The notes beneath the pieces were generated by a model. It was not told the DNA's origin. It worked only from the letters and a program-made list of their open reading frames with translations, and made no database searches. Positions 8,221 to 16,760 of a DNA stretch of 64,000 nt are shown here, one piece after another. Source of the DNA: an uncultured Pelagibacteraceae bacterium (GTDB lineage Bacteria; Pseudomonadota; Alphaproteobacteria; Pelagibacterales; Pelagibacteraceae); the NCBI GenBank assembly GCA_902616675.1, contig CACMTV010000002.1, positions 1 to 64,000 on the forward strand. The letters run 5' to 3'. Within the stretch, counting starts at the first letter, position 1, and each line of letters opens with the position of its first letter. The position numbers were made by a program, and so were the translations under genes.

Positions 8221-8304
8221 TTATTTACGTTTATTTCTTTTTCTTGCTCTTCTTTTTTTGGATCCTATCTTTCGTCTACCTCTGTGTTTTTTTGGGTAAC
8301 CCAT
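8221..8304 (-). CDS. 27-residue highly basic protein, ribosomal-protein-like
   Basis: An ATG at 8304 preceded by a strong AAAGGAGG site opens 27 codons. More than half of the encoded residues are Lys or Arg (MGYPKKHRGRRKIGSKKRR and so on). Such composition and size match tiny ribosomal proteins such as bTHX or the Cox24/mS38-type peptides. The strong ribosome-binding site in a genome with mostly weak ones argues that it is real and highly translated. It lies 15 bases upstream of the six-helix membrane protein on the same strand, and so may lead that transcript. The family is not certain. Confidence 0.65.
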   Translation of the reverse strand: MGYPKKHRGRRKIGSKKRRARKRNKRK

Positions 8305-8369
8305 ACTTTTGCCTCCTTTTTTATATCTAAATTAAATAAACTTATATAAACTTCACTTATACTCTTTTT

Positions 8370-9545
8370 ATGAAAAAGTCTATAAACACATTTTTAAAAC
8401 ATACAGCTAAAGATTTCCACAATCAGTCAGTTAATCCTCCAGTGGTTCGAGCGTCTACAATTATTTTTAAATCTTTACAAGATATTCGAAAGATGCAAAA
8501 AAAATACAAAAAAGACCCGAGAGGAGGTCATTTCGATTATGGAAGACAAGGAACTTCAACAACACATATTTTACAAAAAATTTTATCAGAGTTAGAGGAG
8601 AGTTATCACACTTTTTTAACTCCAACTGGTTTTGGATCAGTTTTTTTAGCTATTTTTAGTGTAGTCCGTCCAGGAGATGAAATTTTAGTAGCAGACCCAG
8701 TTTACTTTCCAACTCGTCTTTTCACAGAAACATTTCTAAAAGATTTTAAAATAAAAACTAAATTTTATAATCCACACGATTTAAAAACAATTTCACGAAA
8801 TATATCAAATAAAACAAAACTTATTTTTGTAGAGTGTCCTGGTAGCAATACATTTGAATTTCAAGATTTATCAAAAATTATTAAAATTGCTAAAAGAAAA
8901 AAAGTTTTTACTGTAATTGACAACACTTGGGCTACTCCATATTTTTTCAAACCAATTAAATTAGGATTTGATATGTCAATTGTTTCAGCGACAAAATATT
9001 ATTCTGGCCATTCAGATGTAATGGGTGGAAGTTTGGCAGTAAATAAAAAAGCTTTTAAGCTTGTAGAAAAAACTAATAAAATTACAGGCCTTAGATTAAG
9101 CCCAGATGATGCATACCTAATTTTGAGAGGTTTGCGGACTTTAGATATAAGACTTGAAAAACACCAAGCTAACGCCAAAAAAGTTGCAGCTTTTTTATCC
9201 AAAAACAAAAAAGTCACATTGCTTTACCCTTACAAAAAAGATTCTTTCAATTTTAGAATGTGGAAAAAATATTTTAAAGGGGCTTCAGGATTAATGGGCC
9301 TGAGGATTAAAGCAAAAAATAAAAGCTCTATTAAAAAATTTGTAAATTCTCTTAAACTTTTTGGATATGGATATAGTTGGGGAGGATTTGAAAGTTTGGC
9401 ATTACATCAAGAAATAGTTGAGAGAGGTAATAGAAACTATTTGAATTTAAAAAAAGATGAGCACATCGTAAGGCTCCATATAGGTTTAGAAGATCCTAAA
9501 GATCTTATTAATGATTTAAAAAATGCGATGAAATACATCAGATAA
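8370..9545 (+). CDS. metC: Cystathionine beta-lyase (Cys/Met metabolism PLP enzyme)
   Basis: A fold-type I PLP enzyme of the cystathionine lyase/synthase group. PLP-binding landmarks are LTPTGFGSV (about 83-91), VIDNTWATP with Asp184, and SATKYYSGHSD with the Schiff-base Lys209. The combination of N-terminal RASTIIF, FDYGRQGTST and the C-terminal YSWGGFESLA fits cystathionine beta-lyase (cystathionine to homocysteine, pyruvate and ammonia) better than gamma-synthase. The length of 391 is typical. The MFS gene follows one base after its stop, suggesting an operon. A role as a cysteine-S-conjugate beta-lyase is the main alternative. Confidence 0.85.
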   Translation: MKKSINTFLKHTAKDFHNQSVNPPVVRASTIIFKSLQDIRKMQKKYKKDPRGGHFDYGRQGTSTTHILQKILSELEESYHTFLTPTGFGSVFLAIFSVVRPGDEILVADPVYFPTRLFTETFLKDFKIKTKFYNPHDLKTISRNISNKTKLIFVECPGSNTFEFQDLSKIIKIAKRKKVFTVIDNTWATPYFFKPIKLGFDMSIVSATKYYSGHSDVMGGSLAVNKKAFKLVEKTNKITGLRLSPDDAYLILRGLRTLDIRLEKHQANAKKVAAFLSKNKKVTLLYPYKKDSFNFRMWKKYFKGASGLMGLRIKAKNKSSIKKFVNSLKLFGYGYSWGGFESLALHQEIVERGNRNYLNLKKDEHIVRLHIGLEDPKDLINDLKNAMKYIR

Positions 9546-9546
9546 T

Positions 9547-10773
9547 ATGTCAGAAAAATTTATAAACAATAGATTAACACTTATTGTACTCATTTCTGCT
9601 TGTGCAGTGATAATGATTTCTATGGGTCTTAGACAGACCTTTGGTCTTTTCTTTCAAGCTTTTGAAGAAGGATTAGGATGTACGCGTACAGAGTTTGGTC
9701 TCGCAATTGGTATTCAAATGATTTTTTGGGGAATGTTTTCTCCTTTGTTTGGATTAGTTGCAGATAGGTTTGGAGGAAATAAAGCAGTTTTTATTGGTTT
9801 TCTAATTTTTGGAGCAGGTATATTTATGCTTTATTCTGGGCCTAACACAGGTATTTATTTTCAAATTAGTCTTGGAGTTTTAATCGGTATTGCTTTAGGA
9901 GCTACAGCAATTAGTGTGCCTGTTTCTGAAGTTAGCAAACATTTTCCAAATGAGAAAAGAACAATAGCCTCAGGTCTAGTTACTGCTGCGGCATCAGTTG
10001 GATATTTTATTGCACCTCTGTTTACAAAATATTCCCTTGGAGAATTTGGCTGGGAAGAAACTTTAAAATATTTTCTATATTTTATTTTATTTGGCTCAAT
10101 AGTTTCATTATTTATATTTGCTCCCAAAAAGTTAATCGATCAAAATCAATCAGTCGTAAAAGATCAAACTTTTTTTGAAGCACTAAAAGAAGCTTTCTCT
10201 CATAAAGGATATCTTTTACTTAATGCGGGCTTTTTTGTTTGTGGGTTTCAAATAACTTTGATCGCTACGCATATACCTGGATACATGCAAGAAAGGGGTA
10301 TGGGAGGTTGGTCAGCAACTATTATTTTAGCACTTATAGGATTATTTAATATTATTGGAACTTTAGGCATGGGTTATTTAGGGACTAAATATAGAAAGAA
10401 AAGTTTACTTTGTATTCTGTATGCCTTGAGAGCTGTATCGATAGCTATTTTTATTTTTTCACCACCATCAAACATAATGTCTATAGTTTTTGGAATTTCT
10501 TTTGGATTACTATGGTTATCTACTGTTCCCCCAACAAATGGAATAGTAGCCCAAATATTTGGAACTAAATACTTAAGCTCACTTTTTGGTATTGTATTTT
10601 TGAGTCACCAAGTTGGAGCTTTCATAGGAGCATATCTGGGAGGGTATTTTTATGATCAATTTGGTTCCTATGATTATGCTTTCTACATGGCTATTGCCTT
10701 ATCAATATTTGCAACAATTGTTCATTATCCTATAAATGAGAGACCTATTCAGAGATCTGAGGCGACAATTTAA
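9547..10773 (+). CDS. MFS transporter, oxalate/formate antiporter-like
   Basis: A 408-residue major facilitator with twelve helices. The N-terminal GLRQTFGLFFQAF, the loop LFGLVADRFGGNKAVFIG (the MFS signature between helices 2 and 3) and the central cytoplasmic loop KLIDQNQSVVKDQTFFEALKEA fit the OFA/monocarboxylate-type subfamilies. It begins one base after metC, so it probably belongs to the same transcript. The substrate may be a small carboxylate or a sulfur compound made or used with MetC; the sequence alone does not decide. Confidence 0.8.
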   Translation: MSEKFINNRLTLIVLISACAVIMISMGLRQTFGLFFQAFEEGLGCTRTEFGLAIGIQMIFWGMFSPLFGLVADRFGGNKAVFIGFLIFGAGIFMLYSGPNTGIYFQISLGVLIGIALGATAISVPVSEVSKHFPNEKRTIASGLVTAAASVGYFIAPLFTKYSLGEFGWEETLKYFLYFILFGSIVSLFIFAPKKLIDQNQSVVKDQTFFEALKEAFSHKGYLLLNAGFFVCGFQITLIATHIPGYMQERGMGGWSATIILALIGLFNIIGTLGMGYLGTKYRKKSLLCILYALRAVSIAIFIFSPPSNIMSIVFGISFGLLWLSTVPPTNGIVAQIFGTKYLSSLFGIVFLSHQVGAFIGAYLGGYFYDQFGSYDYAFYMAIALSIFATIVHYPINERPIQRSEATI

Positions 10774-10801
10774 GGTTGTATTTTGAGTCTAAATTAGAAT
10801 C

Positions 10802-10838
10802 AAAGGTGAATCAAAACGAGAACATCGCACCTTTTTTT
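10802..10838 (+). terminator. Terminator after the metC-MFS unit
   Basis: AAAGGTG (10802-10808) pairs with CACCTTT (10828-10834), followed by further T residues. The loop contains a small CGA/TCG inner stem. It ends the upstream unit before the CADD-apr transcript. Confidence 0.65.
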
Positions 10839-10917
10839 GTATACTTAATGTGGATAAATCATTATTCTGTTTCTAAGTTGAAACAGTTTTAATAATGTTA
10901 ATTAACCAAGGAGATAT

Positions 10918-11583
10918 ATGTTTTCACAAGAGCTAAACAAAAAATTAGACCAGTACCATTTATTAAACCACCCATTCTATAAGTCATGGAATGAAGGAAA
11001 ATTAACAAGAGAAATAATTAAAGATTACGCAGAACAATATTACCAACATGTGAAAGCGTTTCCAAGATATATCAGCGCTACACATTCTATTTGTGAGGAC
11101 ATTGAAAAAAGAAAAATTCTTTTAGAAAATCTTCAAGACGAGGAAAATCCAAATGCGGATCACCCTAAGCTTTGGAAAAACTTTGCATTGGCAATGGGTG
11201 CTGACAAAGATAAAATCGAAGATGTAAAAAGAGAGTGGTTTACTAACGATATGATTGAAAACTTTTTCCATCAAGCAAGAAAATCATATGCAGAAGGTTT
11301 AGCATCTTTATATACTTACGAAAGACAAATTCCTGAAATAGCTGAAACGAAAATAAGAGGGTTGAAAAACTTTTATGGAGTTACATCTAAAGAAGGTCTT
11401 GAATTTTTTGAAGCTCATAAAGCTGCTGATGTAATTCATAGAAAAGAGTGTGAAAAACTTTTAGATGCTTTGACAGAAGAAGAAAAAGTTAAAGCAGAAA
11501 AAGCTTCTATGTTGACTGCTAGATATCTTTGGAACTTCTTAAGCGGAATGTCTACAAAGCACAAAATACAAGCAGCAGCCTAA
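10918..11583 (+). CDS. CADD-family diiron protein, probable self-sacrificing pABA synthase
   Basis: A 221-residue haem-oxygenase-fold (TenA/PqqC-like) protein. All residues I remember as essential in Chlamydia CADD have counterparts at a near-constant offset. The diiron ligands are Glu75, His82, Glu135, His167, Asp171 and His174; Tyr21, Tyr37 and Lys145 match the tyrosine and lysine side chains used in 4-aminobenzoate formation. CADD replaces PabABC by converting its own tyrosine to pABA for folate. The gene has a GGAGA ribosome site and sits 9 bases ahead of the nucleotidyltransferase and the apr genes, an unexpected partner for folate synthesis. Confidence 0.8.
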   Translation: MFSQELNKKLDQYHLLNHPFYKSWNEGKLTREIIKDYAEQYYQHVKAFPRYISATHSICEDIEKRKILLENLQDEENPNADHPKLWKNFALAMGADKDKIEDVKREWFTNDMIENFFHQARKSYAEGLASLYTYERQIPEIAETKIRGLKNFYGVTSKEGLEFFEAHKAADVIHRKECEKLLDALTEEEKVKAEKASMLTARYLWNFLSGMSTKHKIQAAA

Positions 11584-11592
11584 GTAATCTTT

Positions 11593-11985
11593 ATGACAGG
11601 CCAAATGAAAAACGATGGTCATGTCTGGGATAACAAAAAACCCACTGCCCAAATGCTTGGAAGATGGCAACCTTGGCACGCTGGTCATCAGAAATTATTT
11701 GAAGAGATACTAAAAAAAACTGGTCAAGTTAATATTATGGTACGTGACGTACAAGGTGTAGATGACAATCCTTTTAATTTTGAAACAGTAAAAAAAAATA
11801 TCTTAGAGGCTTTAAAAGATTACCAAGGCAGAATTAAAGTTACTTTAGTACCAAATCTCACAAACATTTGTTATGGAAGAGGTGTTGGTTATAAAATCGA
11901 AGAAATAGTTCTTGACGAAAAGACGCAGCAAATTTCAGCGACTAAAATTAGAGAGCAAATGAGAAAGGATGGAAAGCTAAAATAA
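11593..11985 (+). CDS. Small cytidylyltransferase-like nucleotidyltransferase in the apr operon
   Basis: A 130-residue single-domain HxGH nucleotidyltransferase. The nucleotide-binding motif GRWQPWHAGHQKLFEE is at about 22-37 and the C-terminal ISATKIREQMR matches the ISSTxxR motif of the superfamily (compare TagD, CoaD, NMN adenylyltransferase and ATP sulfurylase). It lies 9 bases after the CADD gene and 51 bases before aprM. ATP sulfurylase belongs to the same superfamily, and no canonical sat is visible in the window. I therefore infer that it could transfer adenylate between APS and phosphate or pyrophosphate. The substrate is unproven; another small phosphorylated metabolite is possible. 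Confidence 0.75.
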   Translation: MTGQMKNDGHVWDNKKPTAQMLGRWQPWHAGHQKLFEEILKKTGQVNIMVRDVQGVDDNPFNFETVKKNILEALKDYQGRIKVTLVPNLTNICYGRGVGYKIEEIVLDEKTQQISATKIREQMRKDGKLK

Positions 11986-12036
11986 TTGCGAATTGTTCTC
12001 ACTTGACCTGTATACATCAAACTACTAAAATTATTT

Positions 12037-12828
12037 ATGTTATCAATTAATCCATTTGCAGAACTTTCACAAACAGTGCCAGCAACTTTCTTGCAATTTT
12101 TTGTAATTGCGATGGTATTACTAATCATTATTGGAACAGGCTTAGATATGCTACACAAAAAAAACGTAGTTTATTTTTTTAGAAATGCTCAAAAAGCAAA
12201 AAAATCCGCAAAAACAGAATTAAGCGCTGGAAAAAAAACAGCCGTAATTTTAAAAACAGTTGCTAGTGATATCGCGACTACATCGGAACTTGGATTTGGA
12301 AAGAGAAGATTAGCTCATGTGCTTGGAATGTATGGAACAATCCTTTTTTGGATTGCATCTGTAGTTTTAATATTTAAATATTCTGATGGCGTAACAGCAC
12401 CATCTTACATTCCAATTATCTGGCATGTAGGGGCAATAATGACATGTTTAGGTGGGTATTGGTTTTGGTTCTTTTTAAGAGTAGATGTATCCGCAGAGGC
12501 ACATCCTTGGTATAGAATTATTACCGCTGATTTATTTGTTTTAGCTTTACTAGCTTGTGCTACTTTTGGATTAGCTTGGTCTTATTTTCAATCTTCTGGA
12601 ATGACGGGATTGAGTTATTTATTTTTAATTTTATTTATTCTTGCAAATTTAGCTTTATTTGGTGGAGTTTATTGGTCTAAATTTGCGCACATGTTTTATA
12701 AACCAGGTGCAGCTATACAAAAAAATTTAGCAGAGGCCGATGGGTCCAGAGACAATTTGCCTCCACCAGCGGACGCACCAGAGCAATTTGGCCTTGGTAT
12801 TAAAAGAGAACAACCAAAACATTATTAA
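12037..12828 (+). CDS. aprM: APS reductase membrane anchor AprM
   Basis: A 263-residue protein with about five to six membrane helices (near 20-38, 95-113, 125-145, 165-185, 195-215) placed directly before aprB and aprA. Sulfur-oxidising bacteria often carry this aprM-aprB-aprA order, where AprM is thought to anchor AprBA to the inner membrane and pass electrons to quinone. Histidines near the helix ends (RLAHVLGMYG, IIWHVGA, WSKFAHMFY) could bind haem or quinone in the manner of NarI-like subunits, but that is inference. The C-terminus is a soluble proline-rich tail. Confidence 0.8.
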   Translation: MLSINPFAELSQTVPATFLQFFVIAMVLLIIIGTGLDMLHKKNVVYFFRNAQKAKKSAKTELSAGKKTAVILKTVASDIATTSELGFGKRRLAHVLGMYGTILFWIASVVLIFKYSDGVTAPSYIPIIWHVGAIMTCLGGYWFWFFLRVDVSAEAHPWYRIITADLFVLALLACATFGLAWSYFQSSGMTGLSYLFLILFILANLALFGGVYWSKFAHMFYKPGAAIQKNLAEADGSRDNLPPPADAPEQFGLGIKREQPKHY

Positions 12829-12891
12829 CATCATGATTAATAAAACTAGTATATTATTTAAAGCTATTATAGAAACTAGGAGAAAATAATT

Positions 12892-13362
12892 ATGTCTACT
12901 TTTGTATATATGACGAGATGTGATGGATGCGGGCACTGCGTAGATATTTGTCCTTCAGACATTATGCACATCGATGAAACTATCAGAAGAGCAAAAAATA
13001 TTGAGCCTAATTTTTGTTGGGAATGTTATTCATGTGTAAAAGCATGTCCTAATCATGCCATTGATGTAAGAGGATATGCAGATTTTGCGCCTATGGGCCA
13101 CAGTGTAAGAGTAAGAAGAGAAGAAGAAAAGGGAACTATCTCTTGGAAAATTAAATTCAGAAACGGAACAGAAAAAGATTTTGTCTCTCCCATAACAACA
13201 AAACCATGGGGAAAATTTATTCCAAAATTAGCTGAGGGAGATAAACCTCGGCAAGGTGAAATGAACTCTCAAGTTCTTTACTCTGAACCAGAGGGATTAG
13301 ATACCAAGAAAGATTTACCCACTATAAGCAAAGACTCTTTTAAAAAAGGAGTTTATTATTAA
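12892..13362 (+). CDS. aprB: Adenylylsulfate reductase beta subunit AprB
   Basis: The iron-sulfur subunit of APS reductase, 156 residues. Two [4Fe-4S] motifs are clear: Cys10, 13, 16, 20 in CDGCGHCVDIC and Cys42, 45, 48, 52 in CWECYSCVKAC. These relay electrons between the FAD of AprA and the membrane. The remaining part, including RGYADFAPMGHSVRVRRE and a C-terminal tail, wraps AprA in known structures. It has a GGAGA ribosome site and shares its last base with the aprA start. In this context it probably works in the sulfite-oxidising direction. Confidence 0.95.
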   Translation: MSTFVYMTRCDGCGHCVDICPSDIMHIDETIRRAKNIEPNFCWECYSCVKACPNHAIDVRGYADFAPMGHSVRVRREEEKGTISWKIKFRNGTEKDFVSPITTKPWGKFIPKLAEGDKPRQGEMNSQVLYSEPEGLDTKKDLPTISKDSFKKGVYY

Positions 13363-15221
13363 TGCCAAAAAGAAAAACTGTTCACGAAAATTGTGATGTT
13401 CTTGTAGTAGGCGGAGGTATGGCCGGAACAGGTGCTACATTTGAAGCCAGACACTGGGGAAGAGACTTAAAAATTATCTGTGTAGAAAAAGCAAATATAG
13501 ATAGAAGTGGTGCAGTAGCTCAAGGTTTGTACGCCATAAACTGTTATATGGGAATGAGATGGAACGAAAATCAACCAGAGGATCATGTAAGATACGCAAG
13601 AAATGATCTTATGGGACTTGTAAGAGAAGATTTAGGTTATGATATGGCTCGTCACGTTGACTCTACAGTTCACATGTTTGATGAATGGGGTCTCCCAATG
13701 ATGAAGGATAAAAAAACTGGCAGATACCAAAGAGAAGGCAAATGGCAAATTATGATTCATGGTGAAAGCTATAAACCAATTGTAGCTGAAGCCGCAAAAA
13801 AATCTGCAGATAAAATTTATAATAGAATAATGGTTACACACTTACTGATGGATGAAAAAAATGAAAATAGAGTAGGTGGTGCAGTAGGGTTTAATATGAG
13901 AACTGGTGACTACCATGTATTTAAAGCTAAAACAGTAATAGTAGCCGCTGGTGGAGCTTCACACATATTTAAACCTAGAGCAGTTGGAGAAGGAATGGGT
14001 AGAACTTGGTATGCTCCTTGGAGTAATGGATCTGCTTATGCCTTGCCGATCGCAGCTGGAGCTAAAATGACTCAAATGGAGAATAGAATTGTATTATGTA
14101 GATTTAAAGATGGATATGGTCCTGTAGGCGCTTATTTTTTACACTTAAAAACTTACACGCAAAATGCAAATGGTGAGAACTATGAGAAAAAATGGTACGA
14201 TAAAACAAAAGAGTTAGTTGGGGAATATATAGATCATCATCCAACTCCAACTTGTTTAAGAAATCATGCATTTATACAAGAAGTAATGGCCGGAGGCGGA
14301 CCAATTCACATGGTTACAAAAGAAGCTTTCCAAGATCCACATTTAGAAACAGTTGGATGGGAAAATTTTTTAGGTATGACAGTTGGTCAAGCTGTCGTAT
14401 GGGCTTCACAAAACATTGATCCTAAATATACTAATCCTGAACTAACGACATCCGAACCATACGTCATGGGTTCTCATGCTACTTGTTCTGGAGCTTGGGT
14501 TAGTGGTCCAGAAGATATAGCTCCGCCTGAATATTTTTGGGGTTATAATAGAATGACCACTGTTGAAGGATTGTTTGGAGCAGGTGATACTGTTGGAGGA
14601 AGTGCCCATAAATTTTCATCTGGTTCTTTCACAGAAGGAAGGTTGGCAGCTAAAGCAGCAGTTAAATATATAGAGGATAAAAAAGCAGAAGATATTAATG
14701 TAAGTGATAAGCAGTGTGATAATTTGAGAGATATCATCTATAAACCTTTAGACAATTATACTATCGGTAGAAACGAGATTACAGGCGGAACAGTTTCACC
14801 GAGTTACATTTCTCCTATTCAAGGATTGCAAAGACTTCAAAAAATAATGGATGAGTATGTAGGCGGGATTACAGCTAATTATATGACTAATGATAATTTA
14901 TTAAAAAAAGGTTTAGAATTATTAGACTGGTTACAAGAAGATTTAGAAAATGTAGGCGCTGAAGATTATCACCAATTAATGAGAGCCTGGGAATTAAAAC
15001 ATAGAACTTTAACTTCACAGTGTGTGACTGAGCATACTCTTTTTAGAGAAGAAACTCGTTGGCCAGGATATTATTATAGAGGGGATAAATTAAAATTAGA
15101 TGATGAAAATTGGCATTGTTTAACTGTTTCCAGAAGAGATCCTAAAACCGGCAAATTTTCATTAGAAAAAATGCCTGTTTATCACATAGTTGGTGACGAA
15201 AAGAAAAAGAAAGCCTCTTAA
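13362..15221 (+). CDS. aprA: Adenylylsulfate reductase alpha subunit AprA
   Basis: The FAD catalytic subunit of APS reductase, 619 residues, normal for the family. The N-terminal CDVLVVGGGMAGTGATFEAR is the dinucleotide-binding fold. KANIDRSGAVAQGLYAINCY and RNDLMGLVREDLGYDMARH are AprA-typical stretches, unlike succinate dehydrogenase. The reaction is APS + 2e- to sulfite + AMP; with reduced sulfur coming from sulfonates, the reverse (sulfite + AMP to APS) is the likely direction here. It overlaps aprB by one base and is followed 9 bases later by an unknown gene. Confidence 0.96.
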   Translation: MPKRKTVHENCDVLVVGGGMAGTGATFEARHWGRDLKIICVEKANIDRSGAVAQGLYAINCYMGMRWNENQPEDHVRYARNDLMGLVREDLGYDMARHVDSTVHMFDEWGLPMMKDKKTGRYQREGKWQIMIHGESYKPIVAEAAKKSADKIYNRIMVTHLLMDEKNENRVGGAVGFNMRTGDYHVFKAKTVIVAAGGASHIFKPRAVGEGMGRTWYAPWSNGSAYALPIAAGAKMTQMENRIVLCRFKDGYGPVGAYFLHLKTYTQNANGENYEKKWYDKTKELVGEYIDHHPTPTCLRNHAFIQEVMAGGGPIHMVTKEAFQDPHLETVGWENFLGMTVGQAVVWASQNIDPKYTNPELTTSEPYVMGSHATCSGAWVSGPEDIAPPEYFWGYNRMTTVEGLFGAGDTVGGSAHKFSSGSFTEGRLAAKAAVKYIEDKKAEDINVSDKQCDNLRDIIYKPLDNYTIGRNEITGGTVSPSYISPIQGLQRLQKIMDEYVGGITANYMTNDNLLKKGLELLDWLQEDLENVGAEDYHQLMRAWELKHRTLTSQCVTEHTLFREETRWPGYYYRGDKLKLDDENWHCLTVSRRDPKTGKFSLEKMPVYHIVGDEKKKKAS

Positions 15222-15230
15222 TAATTTAAA

Positions 15231-15581
15231 ATGAACTTGTTAGAGAAAAGTGATGACGAGATCATTAAAATTGCTAATCCTATTTGGTTAAATTTAGTTA
15301 AATCATCGAATATTAAAGATTATGGAGGTTTTACCAAAGATTTTTCATCTCAAATGTTGTATGGAGCTAATGAAGTAGAATTAGGAAAACAATGGGCAAG
15401 CAATAAACTACTTACAAGTCTTTCTGAACAACAAGAAGTTTTAGGTTGTATAAGAAGGGATAATTTTATTACTGTTTTATACAAGCAAAAAAGTGATACA
15501 GTTAAAGGGGAATTTCTGGGTAGATTAGTTTTGGGAGTCGAAGGCGACTTGGTGAAAGTATTCGGAGCCACAATTTATTAA
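15231..15581 (+). CDS. Unknown protein at the end of the apr operon
   Basis: A 116-residue soluble protein with no signal peptide or membrane helix. It alternates helix-like N-terminal residues (KSDDEIIKIANPIWLNLVKSS) with a strand-rich C-terminal half (DNFITVLYKQKS, GEFLGRLVLGVEGDLVKVFGATIY). That helix-then-sheet design resembles NTF2-like or cystatin-like folds, but I do not recognise a family. It starts 9 bases after aprA and precedes the TSUP transporter by 36 bases, so an accessory role in sulfite oxidation is plausible. No catalytic motif is evident; Cys77 (LGCIRR) is the only cysteine. Confidence 0.7.
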   Translation: MNLLEKSDDEIIKIANPIWLNLVKSSNIKDYGGFTKDFSSQMLYGANEVELGKQWASNKLLTSLSEQQEVLGCIRRDNFITVLYKQKSDTVKGEFLGRLVLGVEGDLVKVFGATIY

Positions 15582-15617
15582 TATTGACAAGGTCAGTTTT
15601 CAAGCATACTTAGATGT

Positions 15618-16745
15618 ATGCTGGAAATTTATCTTCCAATCGCACAGGTCAATATTGATATCTTTTTGTTATTATTCTTAAGTTTAGCTGTTGGTATATT
15701 ATCAGGTTTATTTGGTGTAGGTGGGGGTTTTTTAATGACACCATTTTTAATATTTATGGGAATACCCCCAGTTTATGCTGTACCAAATGAAGTAAATAAT
15801 ATTTTAGCAACCTCAGTCTCTGGTTCTTTAACACACTGGTATAAAAATACATTAGATTACAAGATGGGATTAATGATTGTTTCTGGCGGTTTGGCAGGAA
15901 CAATTTTAGGAATAACAACGTTTACATTTTTTTCTGATATAGGAAAAATAAGCATAATAATTTCTTTATTATATATGTATCTACTCGCAATGGTTGGAAC
16001 TTTAATGTTAATCCAAACTTATAGAGAAAAAGTCTTACAAAGAAAAAAAATTTCAATTAAACAAAAACTTCATGAACATAATTGGCTACAAGGATTGCCA
16101 ATAAGAATGAGATTTCCGAAATCAAAATTATATGAAAGCGCTTTAACTCCAGTTTTATTAGGATTAGTTGTCGGTTTTGTAGCAGCAATGATGGGTATTG
16201 GTGGTGCATTCTTAATGGTTCCTGCTATGATTTATATCGTTGGAATGCCAGTTAAATTGATACCTGGAACTTCATTATTCGTTACAATTTTTATAAGTGC
16301 AATAGTAACAATATTACACGCATTCAATTATGGATCTATCGATCTGTTTTTAGTTATACCACTTATACTTGGTTCTATAGTTGGTGTTCAACTAGGTCAA
16401 AAGCTTGGCCAGTTTTTAGATAGCACAGAGTTAAAATCTTTATTTGCAATGCTTCTGATTTCGGTTGCTATTGCAATTGGTTACGACTCTTTCTTTAGAG
16501 ATAAATCCAATTTTAATGGAGAAAAAATTATTAAAACAGATTTAAACGCATTAGCAGAATTTACTGTAAACTTTGCAAGTGAAGCACCTTTCTTATACGG
16601 AACGCTTGCAATTTTATTAGCCGTTGCTCTTGGCGCACTAATAGCATTTATGAGAAAAATTTTAAGTCCAATCATTAGGAAAATGCTAAGTGATTTTAGA
16701 AAAAAAGAAGTTAAAAAAGAAGAAGTTAAATTTCCAGAAAAATAA
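15618..16745 (+). CDS. TauE/SafE-type (TSUP) sulfite or sulfonate exporter
   Basis: A 375-residue membrane protein with about eight helices, built from two repeated halves. Each repeat carries the TSUP signature: LSGLFGVGGGFLMTPFLIFMG (about 29-49) and GFVAAMMGIGGAFLMVPAMIY (about 192-212). A longer cytoplasmic connector with a basic stretch REKVLQRKKISIKQKLHEHN separates them. TSUP proteins export sulfite, sulfonates or related organosulfur anions. Here it follows the apr genes and faces suyAB and xsc, both of which release sulfite, so sulfite export is the best reading. Confidence 0.85.
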   Translation: MLEIYLPIAQVNIDIFLLLFLSLAVGILSGLFGVGGGFLMTPFLIFMGIPPVYAVPNEVNNILATSVSGSLTHWYKNTLDYKMGLMIVSGGLAGTILGITTFTFFSDIGKISIIISLLYMYLLAMVGTLMLIQTYREKVLQRKKISIKQKLHEHNWLQGLPIRMRFPKSKLYESALTPVLLGLVVGFVAAMMGIGGAFLMVPAMIYIVGMPVKLIPGTSLFVTIFISAIVTILHAFNYGSIDLFLVIPLILGSIVGVQLGQKLGQFLDSTELKSLFAMLLISVAIAIGYDSFFRDKSNFNGEKIIKTDLNALAEFTVNFASEAPFLYGTLAILLAVALGALIAFMRKILSPIIRKMLSDFRKKEVKKEEVKFPEK

Positions 16746-16760
16746 AATAATTTTATTGAA

